From Asticcacaulis currens (lineage in GTDB: Bacteria > Pseudomonadota > Alphaproteobacteria > Caulobacterales > Caulobacteraceae), in the NCBI RefSeq assembly GCF_028550395.1, contig NZ_JAQQKW010000009.1:62001-126000 (forward strand): a stretch of DNA of 64,000 nucleotides. Reading direction: 5' to 3'. This document shows, in pieces, positions 51,879-60,203 of this stretch. The position numbers and the translations under genes were made by a program. Positions within the stretch are counted from its first letter, which is position 1. Every line of letters begins with the position of its first letter. Below the pieces are notes generated by a model. The model ran no database searches. It saw only the letters and a list, made by a program, of their open reading frames with translations, and had not been told where the DNA came from.

Positions 51879-52145
51879 AAATACCTCAAATCCCCCACTT
51901 CGCATGGGAGGATGTATGCAACGCATCGAACAAGCGTCCCGTCTCTTGCGGTGGAAACGATCGCACGTCCAGTGGCGAGGGTGCCATTCACCGCATCTAT
52001 CCTGCCAGTTCCCGTCAGCATGGCGCTCACCCGCGCTAAAGTTTTTCTTATTCAAAATTCAAAGACTATCTATTTCATTTATTTCCGTAGCTTCGCCATA
52101 GTCGCCTTACGTCCCACAGAGGGCAAAAGGCTTAAGAAAGACAAG

Positions 52146-53615
52146 ATGATGAGCGAGAGCAAGTGCCCCGTAATACACGGCAAGACCATGACCACCACTG
52201 CGGGCGCGCCGGTGGCGGACAATCAGAACAGCCTGAGCGCCGGGCCGCGCGGGCCGCTTCTGATGCAGGACTATCAGCTCATCGAAAAGCTGGCGCATCA
52301 GAACCGTGAACGCATCCCGGAGCGCGTCGTCCACGCCAAGGGCTGGGGCGCGTTCGGCACCTTCACCGTCACGCACGACATCTCAAAATACACCCGCGCC
52401 AAGGTCTTCGCGCTGGGGGCCACAACGCCGCTGCTGGCGCGCTTTTCGACCGTGGCCGGGGAGCTGGGCGCCGCCGATGCCGAGCGCGATGTGCGCGGCT
52501 TTGCGCTCAAATTCTACACCTCAGAAGGTAACTGGGACCTCGTCGGCAACAATACGCCGGTCTTCTTCATCCGTGACCCGCTGAAATTCCCCGACTTCAT
52601 CCATACGCAGAAGCGCCACCCGCGCACCAACCTGCGTTCCTCGACCGCCGCCTGGGACTTCTGGTCCCTGTCGCCCGAAGCCCTGCATCAGGTGACCATA
52701 CTGATGTCTGATCGCGGCATCCCCACCGATCCCATGCACATGGACGGCTTTGGCTCTCACACCTACAGCTTCCTCAATGCGGATGGCGAGCGCTTCTGGG
52801 TCAAGTTCCACTTCAAGACCCGTCAGGGCCACGCCCACTACACCAATGCCCAGGCTGCCGATGTGATCGGGCAATCGCGCGAAACCTATCAGGAGGCTTT
52901 GTTCGGGTCCATTGAGGCGCATCAGTACCCGAAATGGGACGTCAAGGTGCAGATCATGCCGGAACTGGAGGCCGACACCACGCCCTACAACCCGTTCGAC
53001 CTGACCAAGGTATGGCCGCACAGCGATTATCCGCTGATCGAGGTTGGTGTCATCGAGCTGAACCGCAACGCCTCCAACTACTTCGCTGAAATAGAGCAGG
53101 CGGCCTTCTCGCCATCCAACATCGTGCCCGGCATCGGCTTTTCGCCGGACAAGGTGTTGCAGGCGCGGTTGTTTGCCTATGCCGACGCCCACCGCTACCG
53201 TCTGGGGACGCACTATGAGGCCCTGCCGGTCAATGCACCGAAATGCCCGGTGAACCACTATCACCGCGACGGCTCGATGCGCTTTTTCGACAATTTCCAG
53301 TCGAACCCGGACGCCTATTACGAGCCCAACAGCTTTGGCGGGCCCAGCGAAGCCCCGCAGTACCGCGAACCGCCTTTGCGCATCTCAGGCGAAGCCGACC
53401 GGTACGACCACCGCGACGGCAATGACGACTATAGCCAGCCGCGCGCCCTGTTCAACCTGTTCGACGACGCTCAGAAAGCGCGGCTGTTTGCCAACATCGC
53501 CGCCTCCATGACCGGCGTACCCGACGTCATCGTCGAGCGCGCCCTCACCCACTTCGAACGCATCCACCCGGACTACGCCGAGGGCGTCCGGGCGGCGCTG
53601 AAAACCCAAAAATGA
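52146..53615 (+). CDS. Catalase (small-subunit, clade 3 type)
   Basis: A 489-residue haem catalase destroying hydrogen peroxide. Active-site His63 in [13 protein letters not shown], the distal Asn in VGNNTPVFF, proximal haem Tyr345 in [14 protein letters not shown], and [15 protein letters not shown]. Length and the NADPH-binding type sequence fit the KatA small-subunit group. Two adjacent ATGs (52146 and 52149) are possible; the ribosome site is weak. Divergent from the DMT exporter; a perfect terminator follows. Confidence 0.95.
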   Translation: MMSESKCPVIHGKTMTTTAGAPVADNQNSLSAGPRGPLLMQDYQLIEKLAHQNRERIPERVVHAKGWGAFGTFTVTHDISKYTRAKVFALGATTPLLARFSTVAGELGAADAERDVRGFALKFYTSEGNWDLVGNNTPVFFIRDPLKFPDFIHTQKRHPRTNLRSSTAAWDFWSLSPEALHQVTILMSDRGIPTDPMHMDGFGSHTYSFLNADGERFWVKFHFKTRQGHAHYTNAQAADVIGQSRETYQEALFGSIEAHQYPKWDVKVQIMPELEADTTPYNPFDLTKVWPHSDYPLIEVGVIELNRNASNYFAEIEQAAFSPSNIVPGIGFSPDKVLQARLFAYADAHRYRLGTHYEALPVNAPKCPVNHYHRDGSMRFFDNFQSNPDAYYEPNSFGGPSEAPQYREPPLRISGEADRYDHRDGNDDYSQPRALFNLFDDAQKARLFANIAASMTGVPDVIVERALTHFERIHPDYAEGVRAALKTQK

Positions 53616-53624
53616 CCAGCGCCC

Positions 53625-53660
53625 ACAGCCCCGTCAGTTCGCCTGACGGGGCTGTTTTTT
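53625..53660 (+). terminator. Intrinsic terminator after catalase gene
   Basis: Perfect 13-bp stem ACAGCCCCGTCAG (53625-53637) / CTGACGGGGCTGT (53643-53655) with loop TTCGC, followed by six T. Confidence 0.92.
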
Positions 53661-54435
53661 ACGCACGACGCCTGACCGTCAGAGCCAGAGCCAGCAACAG
53701 GCCGATGCCGATGACCGCCGTAAAGGCCATCAGCGGCTCATCCTGACGCTGCACATTGGCCGCCGCGATCCAGCCCAGCGCCCAGACCAGCGGCATGGCA
53801 TAAATGCGCGAACGCGTCAGGCGCAGCATGATGCCCGCAAAAGCAATCAGGCCCAGCAGGAAGCCCAGTGACACCATGACCTGACGGGGATCGGGCGTAA
53901 GGCCTCCCGCCACCAGTGCCGAGGTGAAGTTGACCACCGTCGCGGCCGAAATCCAGCCAGTGACCAGAGCCAGCGGGGCGACGACAAAGCCCGTTTCGCT
54001 CTTGCTGAGGCTCAGCCGTTTCAGGCGCATCAGCCCGGTGAGACCTGAGGTGAGCGACACGGTGATAATGGCAAAGCTCACCCAGTCGATGCCGTGGATG
54101 GGGACCCAGATCGACCACACCGTATTTAGCGCCCAGATCACCGCCGTATGCGGCCAGGCGACTTTCAGCGCGCCATTATCGGCGTGACGGATGGCCCACA
54201 CCGCGCCGACCAGCGCCCACAGATAGATGACGCCCCAGATGGCAAAGGCCGGCCCCAGCGGCACCAGAGGATGCGAGGTCAGGGCCGACTGTTCGGCAAC
54301 GCTGCGGCCGATGCCCAGCCACTCCGGCACCTGACCGCTGAAAATCTGCGCCAGACCGAGCAGCAACAGCAGGCAACCGGCCGCTGGCACACGACCGGTA
54401 CTCACGGAGTCTGTAGAGGTGACGGTGCGGGCCAT
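53659..54435 (-). CDS. TspO/MBR-related membrane protein
   Basis: A 258-residue protein with about seven membrane helices. The Trp-rich blocks PLGPAFAIWGVIYLWALVGAVWA and NTVWSIWVPIHG, and VNFTSALVAGG, resemble the tryptophan-rich TspO/MBR group, though it is longer than classical TspO (about 160 aa). TspO proteins bind porphyrins and lipids; hemN at 49.5 kb and catalase next door make a haem link tempting but unproven. Convergent with catalase, sharing the terminator region. Confidence 0.68.
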   Translation of the reverse strand: MARTVTSTDSVSTGRVPAAGCLLLLLGLAQIFSGQVPEWLGIGRSVAEQSALTSHPLVPLGPAFAIWGVIYLWALVGAVWAIRHADNGALKVAWPHTAVIWALNTVWSIWVPIHGIDWVSFAIITVSLTSGLTGLMRLKRLSLSKSETGFVVAPLALVTGWISAATVVNFTSALVAGGLTPDPRQVMVSLGFLLGLIAFAGIMLRLTRSRIYAMPLVWALGWIAAANVQRQDEPLMAFTAVIGIGLLLALALTVRRRA

Positions 54436-54518
54436 ATGACTCTCTCTCTTGGTGGATACGCTGTTTATACGCTGGCCAGAGAGATTACGTTCACGCCCTT
54501 GCTATCACGAAAGGGAGA

Positions 54519-54749
54519 TCAGGCCTTTTTGACGAACTCGGTGCGCAGGACAAGGCCGCGCACCTTCTCGTGGTTGCACTCGATTTCGTCTTCGTCATAG
54601 GTCAGGCGGATATTCTTGATCAGCGTGCCGCGCTTAAGCGTCACACCGCCCGACCCCTTGACCTTAAGGTCCTTGATCAGGGTGACGTTGTCGCCATCCG
54701 CCAGACGCGCGCCATTGGCATCCTTTACGATCAATTCTTCATCGGACAT
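54519..54749 (-). CDS. PhnA/YjdM-type protein, C-terminal domain only
   Basis: A 76-residue protein: VKDANGARLADGDNVTLIKDLKVKGSGGVTLKRGTLIKNIRLTYDEDEIECNHEKVRGLVLRTEFVKK. This is the SH3-like C-terminal domain of PhnA/YjdM (zinc-ribbon alkylphosphonate-uptake-operon protein), without the N-terminal zinc ribbon. Short versions like this are widespread. Real function unknown; phosphonate use is not implied. Single gene. Confidence 0.87.
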   Translation of the reverse strand: MSDEELIVKDANGARLADGDNVTLIKDLKVKGSGGVTLKRGTLIKNIRLTYDEDEIECNHEKVRGLVLRTEFVKKA

Positions 54750-54822
54750 GGCGGGGCTCCTGTAACTTCAGTGGCGCCCTGCCTAACCGATCGCCCTCAT
54801 TTCCACAATACAGGTATGGAAA

Positions 54823-55242
54823 TTAATCCCGGCAATAGCCTTCGCCGTTGGAAACCGAGACGCAATCCAGCTTGCCAGCCAGATATTTGACGCCGGTTTT
54901 GGCCCCCGTCGTATGGCGGATGAGCTGGGTTTCGCCGTTGCGCGCGATCTGTATGGCATCGCCATTGACCGTGCCGGTAAAGACGCCCGGTGTGGCCGTA
55001 CCGCTGAGCGTCACTTCGTAATCGTGCTGACGCGCCACGACCTCAAGAGAGGTGCCTTCGGGACCGGTCCAGCGCCCGACATAGCCAGCGGCAACATCGG
55101 CGGCCCTCGACGCGCTGGTCGAGGCGGCGCTGGAGGCCGCGGTTTCGGCGGCCGTGGGGGCCGGGGTTTCGGCCTTGGGGGAACAGGCCACCAGCGACAG
55201 CGAGGCCAGAACCGGGATCAGACTTAAAACAGGGCGCATCAT
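54823..55242 (-). CDS. Lipoprotein of unknown function
   Basis: A 139-residue protein with a lipoprotein signal (lipobox LVAC), an Ala/Ser/Thr-rich linker (about 20-52) and a small beta-rich domain (GYVGRWTGPEGTSLEVVARQHDYEVTLSG, ending DCVSVSNGEGYCRD). The two Cys in the last 13 residues could form a disulfide. A GTG at 55260 would add six residues. No family recognised. Confidence 0.72.
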   Translation of the reverse strand: MMRPVLSLIPVLASLSLVACSPKAETPAPTAAETAASSAASTSASRAADVAAGYVGRWTGPEGTSLEVVARQHDYEVTLSGTATPGVFTGTVNGDAIQIARNGETQLIRHTTGAKTGVKYLAGKLDCVSVSNGEGYCRD

Positions 55243-55322
55243 TATCGTACCGTTATGCACATCAGCGGTCTTCGTGATATGAGACCTGACGGGGATGATA
55301 ATACAGATAAACTTCTGGTGTG

Positions 55323-56606
55323 ATGCCGCTCTTACGCTCCATTTATAAAACCGCCATAGTCGGGGCAGGCACCACGGGTCTGGCTCTTGCCGGGTTTCTC
55401 AAGGCCGACGGCCATGCGGTTGAGCTTTTCGAACGGTTCGAAACGCCGCGTCCGCTCGGGGCGGGCCTGCTACTGCAACCGTCCGGACTGGCGGTTCTGG
55501 CGCGTCTGGGGCTTGATGACAAGCTGATCACTCTGAGCGCTCCGGTGCACCACCTCTATGGGGAGACCCAGCGCGGGACGGTGATCTTCGATCTGGACTA
55601 CCGCAGTCTGGCGCCCCATCTGTTTGGTCTGGGCACCCATCGCGCCAGCCTGTTTCAGGTTCTCTACGATCACGTCGTTTCGCTCGGCGTTCCCATCCAT
55701 ACCGGATGCGATGCCGTGGAGACGCACACCCAAGCCGATGGCCAGATGTCGCTGCGTCTTGCGGGGGGCCGCGACGCCGGGCCGTTCGATCTGATTATCG
55801 ACGCCAGTGGACGCCATTCGAAACTGGCTCTGCGTCACGGGGCCATCGCCCACGACACGCCCTGTCCCTATGCCGCCCTGTGGGGCGTGGTGCACGATCT
55901 GGAGGGCTTTAGCAAAGACCACCTGCTGCAACGTTATGACGCCGCGCGGGTCATGATCGGCACCCTGCCTCTGGGGCAGACCCCGACCGACCCGCGTCCG
56001 CACATGGCCTTTTTCTGGAGCCTCCCCGCCCGTGACCGGACAAAGGTGCACGCCGCCGGGCTTGCGACCTGGCAGGAAGGTGTGACCCGCTACTGGCCCC
56101 AGATGGCGCCTTTTGTGGCGCAGTTCGCGGACTTCGATCAACTGACCTTTGCTGAATACGGGCACCGGGTGATGAAGCGCTGGCATGACGGACGTCTGGT
56201 CTTTACCGGCGACGCGGCCCATCCGATCAGCCCGCAACTGGGGCAAGGGGCCAATCTGGGCCTGTGCGACGCCCTGATCCTTAGCGAGGCCCTGTCGCGC
56301 AGCGCGACCCCTGAAGACGCCATTGCGGACTATAGCCGGGCACGCAAGGCGCACCTGACCTTTTATCAGATCGCCAGTCGCTGGATGACCCCCTTCTTTC
56401 AGTCGGATCAGACGCTGGCCCCGTGGGTGCGTGACCGCACCTTCGGGCTGATGTGTCGAATGCCGTGGATGAAGCAGGAGATGCTGCGCACCCTGTCCGG
56501 CATCAAGACGGGCCTCTTCAGTCACCTCGATCCCGGCGACTGGCACGCCCCGTATCGCCTCAGACCGGGCGCATCCCCATCCGGATCAATAATTGATAGA
56601 ACTTAG
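55323..56606 (+). CDS. FAD-dependent monooxygenase (UbiH/PHBH type)
   Basis: A 427-residue flavoprotein. N-terminal FAD motif AIVGAGTTGLALAGFLKADGHAVELFER; DG-like segment FDLIIDASGRHS near 160; and the second FAD motif GRLVFTGDAAHPISPQLGQGANLGLCDALIL near 290. Group A aromatic-ring hydroxylase/monooxygenase family. The substrate could be a ubiquinone precursor, an aromatic acid or a secondary metabolite. No biosynthetic partners nearby. A GTG at 55320 is adjacent to the ATG chosen. Confidence 0.87.
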   Translation: MPLLRSIYKTAIVGAGTTGLALAGFLKADGHAVELFERFETPRPLGAGLLLQPSGLAVLARLGLDDKLITLSAPVHHLYGETQRGTVIFDLDYRSLAPHLFGLGTHRASLFQVLYDHVVSLGVPIHTGCDAVETHTQADGQMSLRLAGGRDAGPFDLIIDASGRHSKLALRHGAIAHDTPCPYAALWGVVHDLEGFSKDHLLQRYDAARVMIGTLPLGQTPTDPRPHMAFFWSLPARDRTKVHAAGLATWQEGVTRYWPQMAPFVAQFADFDQLTFAEYGHRVMKRWHDGRLVFTGDAAHPISPQLGQGANLGLCDALILSEALSRSATPEDAIADYSRARKAHLTFYQIASRWMTPFFQSDQTLAPWVRDRTFGLMCRMPWMKQEMLRTLSGIKTGLFSHLDPGDWHAPYRLRPGASPSGSIIDRT

Positions 56607-57895
56607 TTGAACAACAAAAGCCCGGCAATCGCCGCGTTCATCAGATTGGCCAGAGTGGCCGCGAGAAGCGCCCTTGGCCCCAGCTTGACGATCATATCGC
56701 GCTGACTGGGGGCCAGACCACCGATCACCGCCAGTTGGATAGCGATCGACGACAGATTGGCGAAGCCGCACAGGGCAAAGCTCATAATGGCGGTCGAACG
56801 CGCTGACAACTGCTCGCCTTCACCCATCAGGTGCAGATAAGCGACAAATTCGTTCATGATCAGCTTTTCGCCGAACAGGCCGCCCGCGGCCACGGCCTCA
56901 TTCCACGGAATATTGATCAGGAACATGACCGGCGCGAAGACAAAGCCCAGCATCCCCTGAAGCGTCAGGTCCGGATAACCAAACAGGCCGCCTATGCCGC
57001 CCAGAATGCCGTTGACCAGCGCGATCAGGGCCACAAAGGCCAGTACCATGCCGCCCACCGAAATGGCGATCTTCAGGCCGTCCTGAACGCCGTCGGAAAT
57101 CGCCGCCAGCAGGCTTTTGGGGTGGTGGTCGGCGTCTTCCATGATCGGTTCAGGCGAATGGATCACCGCCCCTTTGGGATCGGGAATGATGATCTTGGCC
57201 ATCAGCAACCCGCCGGGGGCCGACATGAAGCTGGCGGCCAGCAGGTAGTCGATCTTGATGCCGATCTGCGCATAGGCGGCCAGAATGGTGCCCGCCACAC
57301 CGGCCATGCCCGAGGCCATGATGGCAAACAACTGCGCCTTGCTCAGGCCCGCCAGATAGGGCCGCACGACCAGCGGCGATTCGCTTTGCCCGACCAGCAC
57401 ATTGGCCGCCGCCGCCAGCGCTTCAACGCGGCTGATGCCGATGATAAAGCCTAGGCCCCCGCCGATCACCTTGATGATCAACTGCATGATTTTCAGGTAA
57501 TAAAGCACCGAGGCGAGCGCGGCGAAAAAGACGATCACCGGCAGCACATTGATGGCAAAGCCCGCCCCGCCCGGCACAGTGACCAGCCCGCCGAACAGCA
57601 TGTCAATGGCGCCTTTGGAATAGCCCATCAGGGCTTCGACGCCGTGCGCGATGGCCTGCACCCCCGCCTTGCCCCAGCTTGTGTGCAGGACCAGCACGCC
57701 GATCAGCACCTGAAGCGCAAAGGCGCACACCACCATGCGCAGCCGAATGGCCTTGCGATCCGCCGACACCAGAAACGCGATCAGCAGCAGGGTGACAATG
57801 CCGCCTATGCCGATCAGCCAGTGGTTACTGGTCAAATTGGACGACAGATCCGTGGCGGACGGCAGGGACAGGGAGGCGGAGGCAGAAGCGGCCAT
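56603..57895 (-). CDS. Concentrative nucleoside transporter, NupC/CNT family
   Basis: A 430-residue inner-membrane transporter that brings nucleosides in with protons or sodium. CNT blocks are complete: VVCAFALQVLIGVLVLHTSWG, the motif FVFFGALAS-like VIVFFAALASVLYYLKIMQ, NVLVGQSESPLVVRPYL, and MSFALCGFANLSSIAIQLAVIGGL. Overlaps the end of the flavoprotein gene by 4 bp on the opposite strand. Probably serves nucleoside catabolism together with the hydrolase at 26.4 kb. Confidence 0.93.
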   Translation of the reverse strand: MAASASASLSLPSATDLSSNLTSNHWLIGIGGIVTLLLIAFLVSADRKAIRLRMVVCAFALQVLIGVLVLHTSWGKAGVQAIAHGVEALMGYSKGAIDMLFGGLVTVPGGAGFAINVLPVIVFFAALASVLYYLKIMQLIIKVIGGGLGFIIGISRVEALAAAANVLVGQSESPLVVRPYLAGLSKAQLFAIMASGMAGVAGTILAAYAQIGIKIDYLLAASFMSAPGGLLMAKIIIPDPKGAVIHSPEPIMEDADHHPKSLLAAISDGVQDGLKIAISVGGMVLAFVALIALVNGILGGIGGLFGYPDLTLQGMLGFVFAPVMFLINIPWNEAVAAGGLFGEKLIMNEFVAYLHLMGEGEQLSARSTAIMSFALCGFANLSSIAIQLAVIGGLAPSQRDMIVKLGPRALLAATLANLMNAAIAGLLLFN

Positions 57896-57966
57896 GCGGA
57901 TACTCAGGGCAAAAACGAAGGGCTGAGCCTAAGCACCGCAGCGGGCCGGGGTCAATGCACCCCAAC

Positions 57967-59295
57967 TCAATAGGCGTATTTCGCCGCCAGTTCGAGGCGG
58001 TCCAGCCGTCCGCTCTGGCCATTCAACAGTTCGCGTTTACCCGTGCGCAGTTCGATACCGAGATCGAGCCCTCTAACCGGCGTGAAAAACAGGTTGGCGG
58101 CCAGACTTTGTGCCGATTTCGACGCCAGAGCCGGGCTGCCTGCCGGATAGTCGGCGCTCAGGAACGACGCCGCGAAGGTCGAACGCAGGCGCGGCGTCCA
58201 GCCCAGTTTCACCGCCGCAAAGCCAGAGGTGATGCCGACTGCCTCCATCTTCGCGCCCTGCGTCCCGGCATAGACGACATCAGGCGCGAAGTTGAGCCCG
58301 ACATAGCGCCCGATCCCTTCCCCGCCGGTCAGCATAAAGCGCAGATCATGACGCGACTTCGTACCGAACGGCACCTTGCCCGACAGGCTGAGCCCGTAGC
58401 CCGACGCGGTGGCCCCCACCGCGCCATTATCGACGGCCAGTTGTCGCGCCAGAACGGCCACCGCGAAATCGCCATAGGGCTTTTTAAGGCTGAGACGCGC
58501 CGTCACATCGGGCAGGCGGTCGTCGTCGTTTTCGATCAGGGTCGCGGCGGTGGGCGTAATCGACGCCGTTTCGGGGTTTTCCAGCGCTACGGCCAGGCTA
58601 TACCCCGCCCCCAGCGGCAGCGTGTAACGCACCTGCGGCTGACGCACGAAGACCGTGCCTTCCGTGGGGCCGACAAAGTCCGTGCTTTCCGGCAGGGCGG
58701 CGACGTTCTGAAACGTCGTCCAGTCCTGCCCGAACAGCCAGCGGCCATAGGTGATATAGGCGCGACGCAGCGCCAGGTTATAGCCATTGGTGGTGCGTTC
58801 GCTGCCGCCGCCGGGCGTGGTCTGGAAATCAGCCTCGACATAGCCGCTTAAGCCCGAACCGCTGTCCATCGACACCGTCAGTCGGGTCTGCTTGGCGATG
58901 AAATCGGCGTCGATGTGTTCGCGGACGCCGCCTACCGGAATCTGCGACGGCAGGTAGAAGTCGCGCCCCAGCGATCCGGTAGCCAGATCGCCGGAATCGT
59001 ATCGGCTGAACAAAGCATTGGTCTTGATAAAACCGCCGAAACACACGGCAGGCCCGGTAGCTTGGAAGGATTGGGTCTGGACGGGAGCGGTCTGTTGGGT
59101 TGGGCTGGGCGGCGTGGCCTTTTCCGCCTTCAGCCCGGCCAGTTCGGCGCGCAGGCGGCTCATCTCGCCCTCCATCGCCGCCAGCCTCTGTTCGAGCGCC
59201 GCCGCCTCAGACGGCGCGGTCTGTTGCGCGCTGACGGAGCCAGCCGCCAGCGCCAGCCCGACCGCAGAGGTCAGGCCGATCAGGGTATATCGCAT
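57967..59295 (-). CDS. DcaP-like trimeric outer-membrane porin
   Basis: A 442-residue protein. Signal peptide (about 1-23, SVSAQ), a short coiled coil (about 28-54, ALEQRLAAMEGEMSRLRAELAGLKAEK) and a beta-barrel (from FGGFIKTNALFSRYDSGD to LAAKYAY). The periplasmic coiled coil before the barrel and the C-terminal aromatic end are typical of DcaP-type porins, which take up dicarboxylates and related solutes. The ATG at 59295 has GGGGAGG 6 nt upstream. Divergent from the response-regulator gene, so it may be its target. Confidence 0.87.
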   Translation of the reverse strand: MRYTLIGLTSAVGLALAAGSVSAQQTAPSEAAALEQRLAAMEGEMSRLRAELAGLKAEKATPPSPTQQTAPVQTQSFQATGPAVCFGGFIKTNALFSRYDSGDLATGSLGRDFYLPSQIPVGGVREHIDADFIAKQTRLTVSMDSGSGLSGYVEADFQTTPGGGSERTTNGYNLALRRAYITYGRWLFGQDWTTFQNVAALPESTDFVGPTEGTVFVRQPQVRYTLPLGAGYSLAVALENPETASITPTAATLIENDDDRLPDVTARLSLKKPYGDFAVAVLARQLAVDNGAVGATASGYGLSLSGKVPFGTKSRHDLRFMLTGGEGIGRYVGLNFAPDVVYAGTQGAKMEAVGITSGFAAVKLGWTPRLRSTFAASFLSADYPAGSPALASKSAQSLAANLFFTPVRGLDLGIELRTGKRELLNGQSGRLDRLELAAKYAY

Positions 59296-59555
59296 GTGAA
59301 CCTCCCCGCTTTTGTTTGCCCTTATTGTGTTTTGCATGGGCAGCGGTGAGACAGAGGATCAGACCGAAGGGGCCGGAATTGAAGGGCGACCTTGGTCGAG
59401 ACGGCCCCCGACCTTGGTCGTTAAGACCTTGGTCGAATGAAGGTACGGAATGCGTCCCATAGCCGCACTTGGGTCTGGACATGTAAGTGGCAAGGGTACA
59501 GATTGGGTGCGCCAGCATTTTCAATAATAAAAAGAATGCGGCCGGAGGTTTCGTC

Positions 59556-60203
59556 TTGAGTATCCCCCTTCCCGCTTCGGCACCCTCCATTCTGGTCGCC
59601 GATGATCACCCGCTCTTTCGTCAGGCTCTGATACTGGCGGCGCGCAAGGTCCGCCCGGACGCCCATATCCTCGAAGCCGGTACGCTGGACGCGGCGCTGG
59701 AAGCCGTGCGTCAGGCCACCAACCTCAAACTGGTCCTGCTCGATCTGCGTATGCCGGGTGCCGAGGGCTTTTCCGGCGTGGCCCTGTTGCACGCCGAGGT
59801 GCCGCATGTGCCCGTGCTGGTCGTCTCCGCCGCCGAAGCCGAAAAGGCGGCGCGCGAAGCCCGGCGCTTTGGAGCCGTGGGGTTTATCGGCAAGGATCAG
59901 CCCCTGCCGCGCATGCAGGAGGCCATCAGCGACGCTCTGGAAGGGCGCATCAGCGACACGCCGCCCGCCGACCCGGAGGTCGATACGGTCGCCGCCAAGG
60001 TCGCCGACTTGACCCCGACGCAGTTGCGCGTCCTGCTGGGCGTGCTGGCGGGACGCCTCAACAAGCAGATCGCCTACGACCTCAGTATTTCTGAGGCCAC
60101 GGTGAAGGCGCACATGACCGCCATCATGCGCAAGCTGGATGTGCAAAACCGTACTCAGGCCGTACTGGCCGCCCGCGCTCTGGGCATCGGGATAGAGGGT
60201 TAA
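59556..60203 (+). CDS. LuxR-type response regulator
   Basis: A 215-residue protein. N-terminal receiver with phospho-acceptor Asp63 in VLLDLRMPG and Lys in GFIGKDQPLPRM; C-terminal LuxR helix-turn-helix (DLTPTQLRVLLGVLAGRLNKQIAYDLSISEATVKAHMTAIMRKLDVQNRTQAV). The start is a TTG at 59556 with GGAGG 7 nt upstream. The stop overlaps the end of the convergent kinase gene by 4 bp. The pair looks like the CrbS/CrbR acetate-switch two-component system. Confidence 0.88.
   Translation: MSIPLPASAPSILVADDHPLFRQALILAARKVRPDAHILEAGTLDAALEAVRQATNLKLVLLDLRMPGAEGFSGVALLHAEVPHVPVLVVSAAEAEKAAREARRFGAVGFIGKDQPLPRMQEAISDALEGRISDTPPADPEVDTVAAKVADLTPTQLRVLLGVLAGRLNKQIAYDLSISEATVKAHMTAIMRKLDVQNRTQAVLAARALGIGIEG

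Noticed and set aside
52040-52145. OxyR-like ATAG...CTAT pattern before the catalase gene
   Set aside because: The region has CTATCTAT and CATAG, but spacing and symmetry do not match the OxyR tetranucleotide pattern well enough.
54519-54749. Phosphonate utilisation function for the PhnA-like gene
   Set aside because: Only the C-terminal domain is present and no phn genes are near; the name is historical and does not imply phosphonate metabolism.
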